This document shows positions 17,895 to 26,144 of a DNA stretch of 64,000 bases, one piece after another. Position 1 is the stretch's first letter. Each line of letters begins with the position of its first letter. This DNA is from LD21 sp963715785. GTDB taxonomy: Bacteria; Bacteroidota; Bacteroidia; Bacteroidales; VadinHA17. The position numbers and the translations under genes were made by a program. Location of the stretch: assembly GCA_963715785.1 (NCBI GenBank), contig OY970276.1:3224001-3288000 (forward strand), in the 5' to 3' direction. The notes under the pieces are model-generated. The model was not told the DNA's origin, searched no databases, and worked only from the letters and a program-made list of their open reading frames with translations.

Positions 17895-19370
17895 TTAATA
17901 GGATCTTGCAAAAAGAACTCTTCGTTTAGAGGGCTTTCCCGAATAGACGCATCTTCCCTCTTCCTCAGGACTGTCAAATGGAATACACCTGATAGTAGCT
18001 TTAGTCTTTTCCTTGATTATTTCTTCTGTCTCAACCGTGCCGTCCCAATGCGCCATTATAAACCCGCCCTGGTTATCGAGGATCTTCTGAAATTCATCCC
18101 AATTATCAGCATAAAAGGTATTTTCCTTCCTGAAATTTAGGGCTTTATTATAAATATTTATTTGTATCTCCTCAAGAAGTTTCGGCACATACTCAAATAT
18201 ACTGTCAATTGGTATTGTTTCTTTCGTTAAGTTATCCCTCCTGGCCACTTCAACCGTATTGTTTTCCAGATCACGAGGCCCGATTGCCAGACGCACAGGA
18301 ACTCCCTTCAACTCGTAATCGGCAAACTTCCAGCCTGGCTTATTGTTATCCCTGTCATCATATTTGACTGAGATTCCTGATGCTTCCAGCCCTGTCTTTA
18401 TTTTTAAGGCAGCCTCGGATAATGCGCCTATCTGGTCAATATTTTTATAGATAGGAATGATCACAACCTGGATAGGCGCAAGTTTTGGGGGCAATACCAG
18501 TCCCTGATTATCAGCGTGTCCCATAATTATAGCTCCCATAAGCCGTGTTGATACGCCCCATGAAGTGGCCCATACGTAATCGAGTTTTCCTGTCTTGTCG
18601 GTGAACTGAACATCGAAGGCTTTGGCGAAATTCTGACCTAGAAAATGGCTGGTGCCGCATTGCAAAGCTTTTCCGTCCTGCATTAGTGCTTCAATTGCGT
18701 ATGTGTCTATAGCCCCTGCAAAACGCTCATTTTCACTTTTATATCCTTTAATAACCGGAAGAGCCATTGAATTTTCAGCAAAGCCGGCATAAACATTTAT
18801 CATTTTCTCTGTCTCCTCAACAGCTTCTTCACGTGTGGCATGAGCAGTATGGCCTTCCTGCCATAGAAATTCCGTGGTTCTCAGGAACAGCCTGGTTCTC
18901 ATTTCCCATCTTACCACATTAGCCCATTGATTTATGAGGATCGGAAGATCACGGTAGGAATGGATCCAGTTTTTATATGAATTCCAGATGATAGTTTCTG
19001 AAGTAGGACGAATTATCAGCTCTTCCTCAAGTTTTGCATCAGGATCAACGATCACCCCTTTCCCATTCTCGTCATTTTTGAGCCTGTAATGGGTTACTAC
19101 CGCACACTCCTTGGCAAATCCTTCAACATGAGCTGCTTCTTTGCTGAAGAATGATTTTGGTATAAATAAAGGAAAATATGCATTAACATGACCTGTTGCC
19201 TTAAACAGTCTGTCGAGCTCTGCCTGAATTTTTTCCCATATTGCATAGCCATAAGGTTTTATCACCATGCAACCTCGCACAGCAGAATTTTCTGCAAGAT
19301 CAGCCTTGATAACCAGATCGTTATACCATTGTGAGTAATTTTCGTCCCTGTTTGTTAAAAACTTCGCCAT
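17895..19370 (-). CDS. proS: Prolyl-tRNA synthetase, archaeal/eukaryotic-type
   Basis: ProS charges tRNA-Pro with proline. The 491-residue size, the absence of the large editing insertion between motifs 2 and 3, and the C-terminal zinc-binding-like extension mark the archaeal/eukaryotic type that is usual in Bacteroidota. Class II features include RPTSETIIWNSYKNW, INQWANVVRWEMRTR and FLRTTEFLWQEGHTAHAT, then QCGTSHFLGQNFAKAF and TRLMGAIIMGHAD. The anticodon-binding domain follows (about residues 300-400), and the protein ends with a GRCVYSGKPSKRRVLFARSY tail. The ATG at 19370 is the first in frame. The gene is first in a likely minus-strand unit with the unknown gene and the Omp85-like gene. 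Confidence 0.96.
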   Translation of the reverse strand: MAKFLTNRDENYSQWYNDLVIKADLAENSAVRGCMVIKPYGYAIWEKIQAELDRLFKATGHVNAYFPLFIPKSFFSKEAAHVEGFAKECAVVTHYRLKNDENGKGVIVDPDAKLEEELIIRPTSETIIWNSYKNWIHSYRDLPILINQWANVVRWEMRTRLFLRTTEFLWQEGHTAHATREEAVEETEKMINVYAGFAENSMALPVIKGYKSENERFAGAIDTYAIEALMQDGKALQCGTSHFLGQNFAKAFDVQFTDKTGKLDYVWATSWGVSTRLMGAIIMGHADNQGLVLPPKLAPIQVVIIPIYKNIDQIGALSEAALKIKTGLEASGISVKYDDRDNNKPGWKFADYELKGVPVRLAIGPRDLENNTVEVARRDNLTKETIPIDSIFEYVPKLLEEIQINIYNKALNFRKENTFYADNWDEFQKILDNQGGFIMAHWDGTVETEEIIKEKTKATIRCIPFDSPEEEGRCVYSGKPSKRRVLFARSY

Positions 19371-19452
19371 TTTTTGGTATGGTATTTGTTTGTATTATTT
19401 ATAAAATGATCGGTAAAAATAAATAAAAAGATCTGTTATTACTCAAAAAAGA

Positions 19453-19460
19453 AAGGGAGG
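19453..19460 (+). promoter_or_regulatory. Strong Shine-Dalgarno sequence (AAGGGAGG)
   Basis: AAGGGAGG lies 6 bases before the ATG at 19467. Such a strong purine-rich site is unusual in Bacteroidota, where most starts in this window have none, and it supports high translation of the low-complexity secreted protein. Confidence 0.6.
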
Positions 19461-19466
19461 TTCATC

Positions 19467-20603
19467 ATGAAAGCAAAATACTATATAGGAATCGCAATAA
19501 TTTTTATGATTACCGCCTTACCGGCAAAAGCTCAGAGAAATGATCCTGGATACAGCAATAATGATGATGCCAGAGTGATTGTAAATAATTATTATAATAA
19601 TGGTGATTTTGATTATGCAGCAAGGATTAACAGGTTTCACCGATCCTACGCCGTCTTTGATTATTATTCACCTGTTTATGCAGATTCTTACTGGTACGAT
19701 TACGAACCCTGGTACCTGGGATTAAATTTCTACGGCAGCGGTTTCGGCCTGAACTATGGATATGGAAATTATTACGGCTACGATCCATATTTCGGAGTGA
19801 ATTATTACTCGAACTATAATCCTTATTATTACAACTGCTGCTTTTCACCGTTCTTTTTGAGTTTTAACTTCGGAAACAGATGGCGATATAACGATTGGGG
19901 ATGGGGCGGCCATCACAATTACTATGGATATAATGACTACAGATATGATCATCACCGGGGAAATTCTTATTACGGTTATAATTCAAACAGATATTCATAT
20001 TCCGGATCACAATCGCGCAGGAATCAGGGTAACGGGTACGGATCACAATCATATAACAATGTATACAGAAGACAGAATTCATCCGGAACCTATACCAGAA
20101 ATGAAGTAAGCAATGGCAGAACCGCTTCAAGATCAGTGAATTTCTCAGGCCAGACAGGTACCAGGAGAACGGTATCCCAGGCTAACCGGGGTCAGGCTAG
20201 TAATAATACCAGGCAGACAAATGCCGGAACCACAAGGTATTACGCTAATAATAATGCAGGTATCCAGAATCGGAGAAATATCACCGCTGCAGGAAATAAT
20301 TATCACTACAACAATAACATTGCGCGAGGAACTGCCGGAGCCGGTATCTCTCATATAAATTCAGGAACTTCCCGAGCCAGTATCTCTCATATAAATTCAG
20401 GAACTTCCCGAGCCGGTATCTCTCATGCAAATTCAGGAAACACCGCGCATTCCTTCAGATCATCCGGCTCTGTAGCACATTCATCTTCATCCAGATCAAT
20501 AAGTTCCGGATCAGGATCGAGAAGCAGCTCTTCACACGGCTCATCCCGATCATCAGGTTCCAGATCAGGTTCATCAGGTGGCAGATCATCGGGTCGCAGA
20601 TAA
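19467..20603 (+). CDS. Secreted low-complexity Tyr/Asn/Gly/Ser-rich protein
   Basis: No known domain. A clear signal peptide (MKAKYYIGIAIIFMITALPAKAQ) is followed by a Tyr/Asn/Gly-rich region (about residues 70-170, with motifs such as YGYGNYYGYDPYFG), a Gln/Asn/Arg/Ser region, three 12-residue repeats around ISHINSGTSR (about 292-327), and a Ser/Gly/Arg tail ending SSGRR. The composition is that of a disordered, adhesive or phase-separating surface protein. The next gene encodes a lipoprotein of the same style with the same ending, so the two probably act together. The strong Shine-Dalgarno site suggests abundant expression. It may form part of a surface layer or extracellular matrix; that is inference from composition only. 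Confidence 0.75.
   Translation: MKAKYYIGIAIIFMITALPAKAQRNDPGYSNNDDARVIVNNYYNNGDFDYAARINRFHRSYAVFDYYSPVYADSYWYDYEPWYLGLNFYGSGFGLNYGYGNYYGYDPYFGVNYYSNYNPYYYNCCFSPFFLSFNFGNRWRYNDWGWGGHHNYYGYNDYRYDHHRGNSYYGYNSNRYSYSGSQSRRNQGNGYGSQSYNNVYRRQNSSGTYTRNEVSNGRTASRSVNFSGQTGTRRTVSQANRGQASNNTRQTNAGTTRYYANNNAGIQNRRNITAAGNNYHYNNNIARGTAGAGISHINSGTSRASISHINSGTSRAGISHANSGNTAHSFRSSGSVAHSSSSRSISSGSGSRSSSSHGSSRSSGSRSGSSGGRSSGRR
20340..20447 (+). repeat. Three tandem 36-bp coding repeats
   Basis: Three in-frame 36-bp units run at 20340-20375, 20376-20411 and 20412-20447. The first two differ by a single base (Gly versus Ser codon); the third is diverged in its last third. They encode copies of a 12-residue unit built on ISHINSGTSR, which points to recent expansion by slippage or unequal recombination. 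Confidence 0.85.
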
Positions 20604-20726
20604 AACAGGATCATGCAGAGACAATTCCCTGCATTTTTCTTAAATAATATATTTATTGAATCTTAACACTTAGTTAAATTAATTTGTTTCTTTGGTACAA
20701 TATTTGCGTGTTAACAAGAAAACAAT

Positions 20727-20733
20727 AGGGGGA
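20727..20733 (+). promoter_or_regulatory. Shine-Dalgarno-like site of the lipoprotein gene
   Basis: An AGGGGGA run lies about 7 bases before the ATG at 20741. As with the preceding gene, this purine-rich site is stronger than usual for the window. Confidence 0.5.
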
Positions 20734-20740
20734 ATTTAAA

Positions 20741-22156
20741 ATGAAAACATTGTCTCAAATATTAATCCTTTTTCTTTTTGCTCTTAGCTCCTGTACCTCA
20801 AGCCTTTATACCGGTGGAGAGTATGATGATCTTTACTATTTGCCTTCAGATCAGCCGGTAGCAAAAAACAGACCTGTGGTAAATCAGCAAATCCAGGGTA
20901 ACTCAAATGATAAAGGATATTATGATAATATTTATGCTGCCGATACTCTTGTGTCCAAAGATTATGCAGGTGCTGTGGACTTAAATAATCAGGTCGGCGA
21001 TACAAATAATTATGATAATAGCCAGCAGGGATATGAATATTATGATCAGTATCCTTATTCAAACAGGTTGAGAATGTTTTATGGCAATTATTTTGACCCA
21101 TACTGGCAGGATCCGTTTTACATGAATTATGGAATGGGTTTAGGTTTAGGCTATGGATTTGGTCTTGGCTATGGTGGTTACGGTTATGGTTACGGAGGTT
21201 ACCCCTATTATGGCTATGGCATGGGTTACGGTTATGGAGGCTATTATGGTGACTATTATGGCGGATACCCTGGATATTATGGCTATTACGGACCCGGATA
21301 TTATGGAGGTCTTTATGGAGGATACTATGGCCACTCATATCTTCGCGAAAAGAATAATGTTCCTTATGGAAGACAGCCCAGGCCAAGTAATATGTCGCCA
21401 AGATGGAATAGCAACGTAGGAGGTATTGGTTCAACAAGACGTGACAGTTATATATCATCAGGCTCAGCCTCCCGGGTTGGAGGAAGGACTGCCGGAGCTC
21501 AGACTGCAGGAACGGTGCAGAGAAGCACAACATCCTCTGCTTCAGGTACTACCAGGTCTGCCCAGGTTCAAAATCAGACCAAGACCCCGTATAACAGAAC
21601 AACCAATAGTTCAGTACAAAGGAGTGCAGCAAATGCAAGACCGGCTTATAACAGCGCTAACAGGGTGTATACACCAAGCTATAATAATCCAAGGATGAGC
21701 ACCAGGCCTTCTTATAACAATAGCCGTGTGACCGAGAGTACCGGTACTTACAGAAGTGTACCGTCAAATAATGTGAGAGCTTATAATAATTCAGGTGCTG
21801 TGAGAAGTTCTTCAAACCGGGGCTCTTACCAGAATAGCTATAATAATGTCAGAAGCAGCTCATCGGGAAGCAGTGTCCAGAGGAGAACACAGGCACCTTC
21901 AAGTTACTATAGTCCTGCCAGTCAGTTCAGATCAAATTCATATAGAAGTTCTTCAGGATATTCAGTACCTTCCAGAAGCAGTGTAGAACGCAGTAGCAGT
22001 TATTCCTCCGGGTCTTATGGCGGTAGCAGATCTTACAGCGGATCTTCAGGTTCTGAATCAAGAGGGTCATATTCTTCCGGATCCTCCTCTTCAAGTTCGT
22101 CAGGTGGCGGTTCTTCAAGAGGCGGTGGCGGCGGATCATCTTCGGGAAGACGATAG
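20741..22156 (+). CDS. Low-complexity Gly/Tyr-rich lipoprotein
   Basis: The signal peptide MKTLSQILILFLFALSSC ends in a lipobox (LSSC, lipidated Cys18), so the mature protein should be membrane anchored. Residues about 128-200 are almost only Gly and Tyr (for example YGFGLGYGGYGYGYGGYPYY), followed by a long Ser/Asn/Arg/Thr-rich region with many YNN and RSS motifs, and a Ser/Gly tail ending SSSGRR. There is no catalytic domain. It shares design and C-terminal ending with the preceding secreted protein, 137 bases away, and a FadL-like barrel gene follows. Its composition resembles structural or adhesive proteins; the antisense strand is open only because of the repetitive codons. Function is unknown. 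Confidence 0.75.
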   Translation: MKTLSQILILFLFALSSCTSSLYTGGEYDDLYYLPSDQPVAKNRPVVNQQIQGNSNDKGYYDNIYAADTLVSKDYAGAVDLNNQVGDTNNYDNSQQGYEYYDQYPYSNRLRMFYGNYFDPYWQDPFYMNYGMGLGLGYGFGLGYGGYGYGYGGYPYYGYGMGYGYGGYYGDYYGGYPGYYGYYGPGYYGGLYGGYYGHSYLREKNNVPYGRQPRPSNMSPRWNSNVGGIGSTRRDSYISSGSASRVGGRTAGAQTAGTVQRSTTSSASGTTRSAQVQNQTKTPYNRTTNSSVQRSAANARPAYNSANRVYTPSYNNPRMSTRPSYNNSRVTESTGTYRSVPSNNVRAYNNSGAVRSSSNRGSYQNSYNNVRSSSSGSSVQRRTQAPSSYYSPASQFRSNSYRSSSGYSVPSRSSVERSSSYSSGSYGGSRSYSGSSGSESRGSYSSGSSSSSSSGGGSSRGGGGGSSSGRR

Positions 22157-22239
22157 GTTGAAACAATAATTTATTGGTAATAAAGGTTCATTCTAAATAA
22201 AGAGTGTCGGGCTAGTATTATAAAAAAAACAGGAAACTT

Positions 22240-23757
22240 ATGAAAAAGACAGCTATATTAATGTTCGCGGCATTATCAGTTTTCGCAGTGGCTACTTCCC
22301 AAACTGTTGACGACGCACTGAGGTATTCCCAGGTTTTTTATGGAGGAACTGCCAGGTTCATGTCAATGGGCGGCGCATTTACCGCACTGGGAGGAGATCT
22401 TTCATCACTGAGCCAAAACCCTGCAGGTCTGGGCGTTTTCAGATCATCTGAAATTAGCATCACGCCACAATTGTTCAGTATATATACAAAATCCGGTTTC
22501 AATGGAACATCTACTGATAATACTGATAAATTCAATTTTCCACAGATCGGATTTGTAGCAAAAATCATGCAGGGCCAAAAAGAATCAGGTCTTATAGATC
22601 TGAATTTCGGTTACTCTTTCAATAAGACAAATAACCTTAGTCAAAGTATAGTTATCCAGGGGGTTAATAATACCAGTTCTATGGCTGATTATTGGGCAAC
22701 ACTTGGTAATTCAGGAAATAATGGAGCCGGCACACCCTATCAGCAGCTTCAGGGAGCTGAAGGCATAGCTTTTGATACCTGGGTAATGGATACCGTAACT
22801 GGTTCAGGCGGACAAAGATACGGAACGGTATTCTCAAATTACGGCGATAACCCGACATCAGCATATGGACAGACTGTTCAGCGGATAGTCACAAATGAAG
22901 GTTATATAGGTGAACATTCATTTTCACTTGGAGGAAACTATTCAAACAGACTTTTCTTTGGAGCTACTTTTGGAGTCACAACCTTAAGATTCACCAGTCA
23001 CTACGAACATCGCGAATCAACAAATGTTCCGAATGTGAACAACTTTACTGATTTTACATACACCGACCACTATGAGGATAAGGGAACTGGATACTCACTA
23101 AAACTGGGAGCTATATACAAACCAGTCGATGCCGTCAGGATAGGGGTGGCATTTCATTCACCAACCTGGTACAAGATTGATGATTATTATTATAATGACC
23201 TTACTTCACACGTTTTTAACACAAGCTTTGAATCTTCAAATTCTCCGACCCGCTTTAATTATGCCCTGGCAACCCCGTACAGACTGCTTGCCGGCGTGGC
23301 ATTCCAGATCCAGAAGATTGCTCTTTTGAGCGCCGATTATGAATTTGTAGACTATAGTTCTGCACGGTTTTCACAAACCGGTGATGGTTTTGATTACAGC
23401 CAATCTAACCTGGGTATAAAGAACACCCTTAAAACAGCAAGCAATATCCGCGTTGGCGGCGAATTAAGGTTAAACTCTCTGTACCTGAGAGCCGGTTATG
23501 GTTATTATGGAAAACCTTTTCAGTCAGGAGACGTAAACTCGAACCTTAGCTATAATACAATTTCAGGTGGCATAGGTTTCAGAGAAAGAAACTTTTCTGT
23601 GGATCTGGCTTATACCAACTTCAGCTATTCACAGAAGTATGTTCTTTACCCGGTGGGTACGGATTTATCCGGTAATCCCATTGAACCTGCTATTGCAAAT
23701 CTGAACACCATGAAAAACATGTTCACTCTGACCCTGGGATATAAGTTTGGTATGTAA
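22240..23757 (+). CDS. FadL/OmpP1/TodX-like outer-membrane barrel protein
   Basis: This 505-residue protein has a signal peptide (MKKTAILMFAALSVFAVATS) and the N-terminal stretch ARFMSMGGAFTALGGDLSSLSQNPAGLGVF, which is the hallmark of FadL-like channels in Bacteroidota. The rest alternates in beta-barrel fashion and ends in a hydrophobic strand with terminal aromatic/hydrophobic residues (FTLTLGYKFGM). FadL proteins carry hydrophobic compounds such as fatty acids across the outer membrane; the specific substrate cannot be read here. It lies 84 bases after the Gly/Tyr-rich lipoprotein and ends with a terminator, so it may close that transcript. Confidence 0.85.
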   Translation: MKKTAILMFAALSVFAVATSQTVDDALRYSQVFYGGTARFMSMGGAFTALGGDLSSLSQNPAGLGVFRSSEISITPQLFSIYTKSGFNGTSTDNTDKFNFPQIGFVAKIMQGQKESGLIDLNFGYSFNKTNNLSQSIVIQGVNNTSSMADYWATLGNSGNNGAGTPYQQLQGAEGIAFDTWVMDTVTGSGGQRYGTVFSNYGDNPTSAYGQTVQRIVTNEGYIGEHSFSLGGNYSNRLFFGATFGVTTLRFTSHYEHRESTNVPNVNNFTDFTYTDHYEDKGTGYSLKLGAIYKPVDAVRIGVAFHSPTWYKIDDYYYNDLTSHVFNTSFESSNSPTRFNYALATPYRLLAGVAFQIQKIALLSADYEFVDYSSARFSQTGDGFDYSQSNLGIKNTLKTASNIRVGGELRLNSLYLRAGYGYYGKPFQSGDVNSNLSYNTISGGIGFRERNFSVDLAYTNFSYSQKYVLYPVGTDLSGNPIEPAIANLNTMKNMFTLTLGYKFGM

Positions 23758-23780
23758 TAAATTGATGACTTCCTTGTAAT

Positions 23781-23810
23781 GGGCTGTTTCTCATGAGATA
23801 GCCCTTTTTT
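23781..23810 (+). terminator. Terminator of the FadL-like gene
   Basis: GGGCT at 23781-23785 pairs with AGCCC at 23800-23804, with further CTC/GAG pairing inside the hairpin, and is followed by six T residues (23805-23810). It lies just after the stop at 23757. Confidence 0.75.
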
Positions 23811-23828
23811 AATGGTTCTCTGTATGTT

Positions 23829-24456
23829 TTAGTCCGCCACAAAATCCTGTTTAAGATAGTCAGGGGCATCGGGACCTAAATTGAAGATCAGATCAATTAT
23901 GCTTAATCTGTTATCAAAGCCGGTGCCATTTCCAAATACCTGTAAATATCTCCCGGCTCTGAAACCCGATCCGATTTTTGGAGAGATCTTATATCTGAAA
24001 TCATTTTCGTCACCTGTTAATGGTTGAAAATGAGATGTATATATAATTTCTTTCTCAAATTTAAGCATCTCTAAAACTAAGTCAGTAAGTTTCATATTCA
24101 GGTCCAGCAGGAAATCTGTCTTTACTGATATTACTTTTTCAAAAGACTCAAAATAAAACTGGAAATAGGGAGATGAGCTGTATGCTGCATTCATTGCCCC
24201 CAGGTGTACCTGCTGCCACCGTTTTGAATAGTCTATCCTGATATCTTTTAAGGGAGTTTTATGCAGACTGCCTGAGATATACCGGTACCGACAATGGCTG
24301 AGGGCCATGCGCCGACAAGATATAGCATCTGTTCCGGTAAGATTGTTTATGATAGTTTTCCTCCTTTTCAATGAACACTTCATCAGCATCTGAAATCAGT
24401 GAGAAGTATTCAACAGGTGGAAGGTAAGCTGTGGAAAGCAATATTTTCCCGGCCAT
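23829..24456 (-). pseudogene. WbqC-like protein, one frame break
   Basis: The N-terminal piece KILLSTAYLPPVEYFSLI, then YHKQSYRNRCYILSA and GPQPLSVPV, matches the WbqC-like family, which is linked to surface glycan synthesis. The frame then hits a stop at 24259, while the frame one base further on continues with HKTPLKDIRIDYSKRWQQVH and SSSPYFQFYFESF to the end. Removing one base near 24271-24272 (a GG of the coding strand) restores a protein of about 208 residues from the ATG at 24456; a GTG at 24471, overlapping the larB stop, is an alternative start. Both halves keep family residues, so the break is recent or a sequencing error. Biochemical function of the family is not firmly known to me. 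Confidence 0.8.
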
Positions 24457-24467
24457 TATAAAATGAA

Positions 24468-25217
24468 TCACTCAATCTTGTTAATCATACTGGCAGCGAA
24501 GCCGGCACCGAACCCGTTATCAATATTAACAACTGTGACACCTGTTGAGCAACTTGTCAGCATTGCGAGCAGTGCTGAGATACCTCCGAAATTGGCGCCA
24601 TATCCGACACTTGTGGGCACTGCAATCACAGGCTTGTCAACCAGTCCTCCTACGACGCTCGCAAGCGCTCCTTCCATACCTGCTATTACAATAACAACCC
24701 TGCATTTCCGTATTTCAGGTAATTTATCTACCAGACGATGGATGCCGGCAACACCAGCATCATAAATCCTTAACACATTATTTCCGAGGAGTTCGGCAGT
24801 GATTGCGGCCTCTTCAGCCACCGGCATATCTGATGTTCCGGCAGTTATAATGGCAATTCTGGTTTCGGGAACAGCAGGTTTCTTCTTTTGCAGAGAGATG
24901 ATCCTGGCAACCGGGTAATAAACAGCGTCGGATGAAATACTTTTAACCGCTTCGAACATTTCATTATTTGCTCTTGTACCCATTACATTGCTCTCATTTT
25001 GAGCCATGACTCTGAATATCTCACTGACCTGTTCAATGGATTTTCCTGCGCAATATATAATTTCGGGATAGCCCGTCCTCATTTCCCGGTGATGATCTAT
25101 CCTTGCAAATCCGAGATCGGTATATGGGAAATTTTTGAGTACTTCCAGGGCTTTGCCGACACTTGTATCTCCGTTTTTAACATCAGTGAGCAGTTTTTCA
25201 ACTTCCTTTGCGTTCAT
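24468..25217 (-). CDS. larB: Nickel-pincer cofactor biosynthesis protein LarB
   Basis: LarB carboxylates and hydrolyses nicotinic acid adenine dinucleotide to give the dicarboxylated pyridine used for the nickel-pincer cofactor of lactate racemase-type enzymes. The 249-residue protein has the AIR-carboxylase-like (PurE-type) domain with AIITAGTSDMPVAEEA, IYDAGVAGIHRL, VVIVIAGMEGALASVVGGL, VIAVPTSVGYGA and GVTVVNIDNGFGAGFAA, and the family N-terminal region LGFARIDHHREMRTGYPEIIYC. It is intact, unlike its neighbours. Its ATG overlaps the larE stop (ATGA), so it is translationally coupled to larE; its own stop overlaps the possible GTG start of the WbqC-like gene. Confidence 0.95.
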   Translation of the reverse strand: MNAKEVEKLLTDVKNGDTSVGKALEVLKNFPYTDLGFARIDHHREMRTGYPEIIYCAGKSIEQVSEIFRVMAQNESNVMGTRANNEMFEAVKSISSDAVYYPVARIISLQKKKPAVPETRIAIITAGTSDMPVAEEAAITAELLGNNVLRIYDAGVAGIHRLVDKLPEIRKCRVVIVIAGMEGALASVVGGLVDKPVIAVPTSVGYGANFGGISALLAMLTSCSTGVTVVNIDNGFGAGFAASMINKIE

Positions 25218-26025
25218 ATTTCAGTATTTTCAGGATTTGAACTTCCTGTTCTGTAACCTTCAAGATCCAAAGATACATATCTGAATCCTATTTTTTTCAG
25301 GCTTGATATTATATGTTCGCTGCTCAGGATTTCGAATGATCTTTTCCATAAAGCCAGGTAAACATTCAATTCTCGCCAGATCGCCATGAATCCTTACTCT
25401 TGTTCCGGGATAACCGTGTTCAAAGAATATGTTTTCAGCCTGCTTCCACAAGGCGCAAAGTTGCTTCCTCAATATCTGTATCATAAGGAATTCTCGTCAG
25501 CAGACAAGCCATAGCAGGCTTGTCCCAAACATCAAGATCGGCCTGTTTTGAGAGATCCCGGATATTCTGTTTTGTGAGTCCTGCCTCCAGAAGCGGGCTC
25601 CTGATGCCCAGTTCCTTCAAAGCTTTCATTCCCGGCCTGAAATCTCTTGTGTCGTCGGCGTTTGTCCCATCCGTAACAAACTGATATTTATTTCCTTTGG
25701 CAAAGCTCATCAAATCAGTGAATATCGATTTTTTGCACATATAACACCTGTCCAGTGGATTATTTCTTATCATTTCCGGAAAGGCAATATCTATGATTTT
25801 ATGCCTGATGCCAAATGAACTTGTGAATTCAATCGCCTCCTCAATTTCCCGGACAGGGATATAAGGAGTTCTGATCGTAACTGCAATTATGCTGTTCTTT
25901 TGTACTTTGCTTGCCCGGTGTAAAAGAAATGTACTGTCAACTCCTCCTGAAAAAGCAACAACAAAGGAATTGAGATCTTTTAATATTGAGTCGAGTTTTA
26001 AGGATTTTTCTTCTAATGTGTCCAT
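25214..26025 (-). pseudogene. larE: LarE sulfur transferase for nickel-pincer cofactor, two frame breaks
   Basis: LarE is the ATP-dependent enzyme that gives up its own cysteine sulfur to the pincer cofactor precursor. The first 196 residues show the PP-loop FSGGVDST (26-32), LDRCYMCKKS and DKPAMACLLTRIPY with the sacrificial-type cysteine at residue 174. The frame stops after LVEAG, but the next frame continues with ENIFFEHGYPGTRVRIHGDLARIE, and a third frame completes it with HIISSLKKIGFRYVSLDLEG and GYRTGSSNPE. Each change equals one extra base, near 25439-25440 and 25316-25322. Without the two bases it would be 269 residues, the normal LarE length. The stop overlaps larB. Coding sequence is otherwise perfectly conserved-looking. 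Confidence 0.9.
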
Positions 26026-26049
26026 CTGCCTATTTTCTTTTGTTTATGC

Positions 26050-26117
26050 GGAACGTATTGTTCCCTTTTACATTAGTATGAGTGACCAGCCATTTATTGT
26101 TTCCATTCCGAAACAAT
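26050..26117. other. Two small inverted repeats between larC and larE
   Basis: The 119-base gap between larC and larE holds two hairpin-forming repeats: GGAAC/GTTCC at 26050-26054 and 26060-26064, and ATTGTTTC/GAAACAAT at 26096-26103 and 26110-26117. Neither is followed by a clear T tract. They may be operator or RNA structures; I can see no more than the symmetry. Confidence 0.3.
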
Positions 26118-26144
26118 CTGATTGCTCTCTGAAAATAATTCACG

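Noticed and set aside
20683..20706. Possible promoter (TTTG with AATATTTG) before the Gly/Tyr-rich lipoprotein gene
   Set aside because: The spacing is about 12 bases rather than about 20 and the -7 box lacks the TA, so I did not call it.
21124..21345. Repeated Gly/Tyr-coding DNA considered as CRISPR or satellite
   Set aside because: The repetition is irregular, codon-phased and within a reading frame; no constant repeat with unique spacers.
20784..21533. Antisense open frame of about 249 residues rich in His/Asn over the Gly/Tyr-rich lipoprotein
   Set aside because: The open frame results from the repetitive Gly/Tyr codons on the plus strand; it has no signal or domain.
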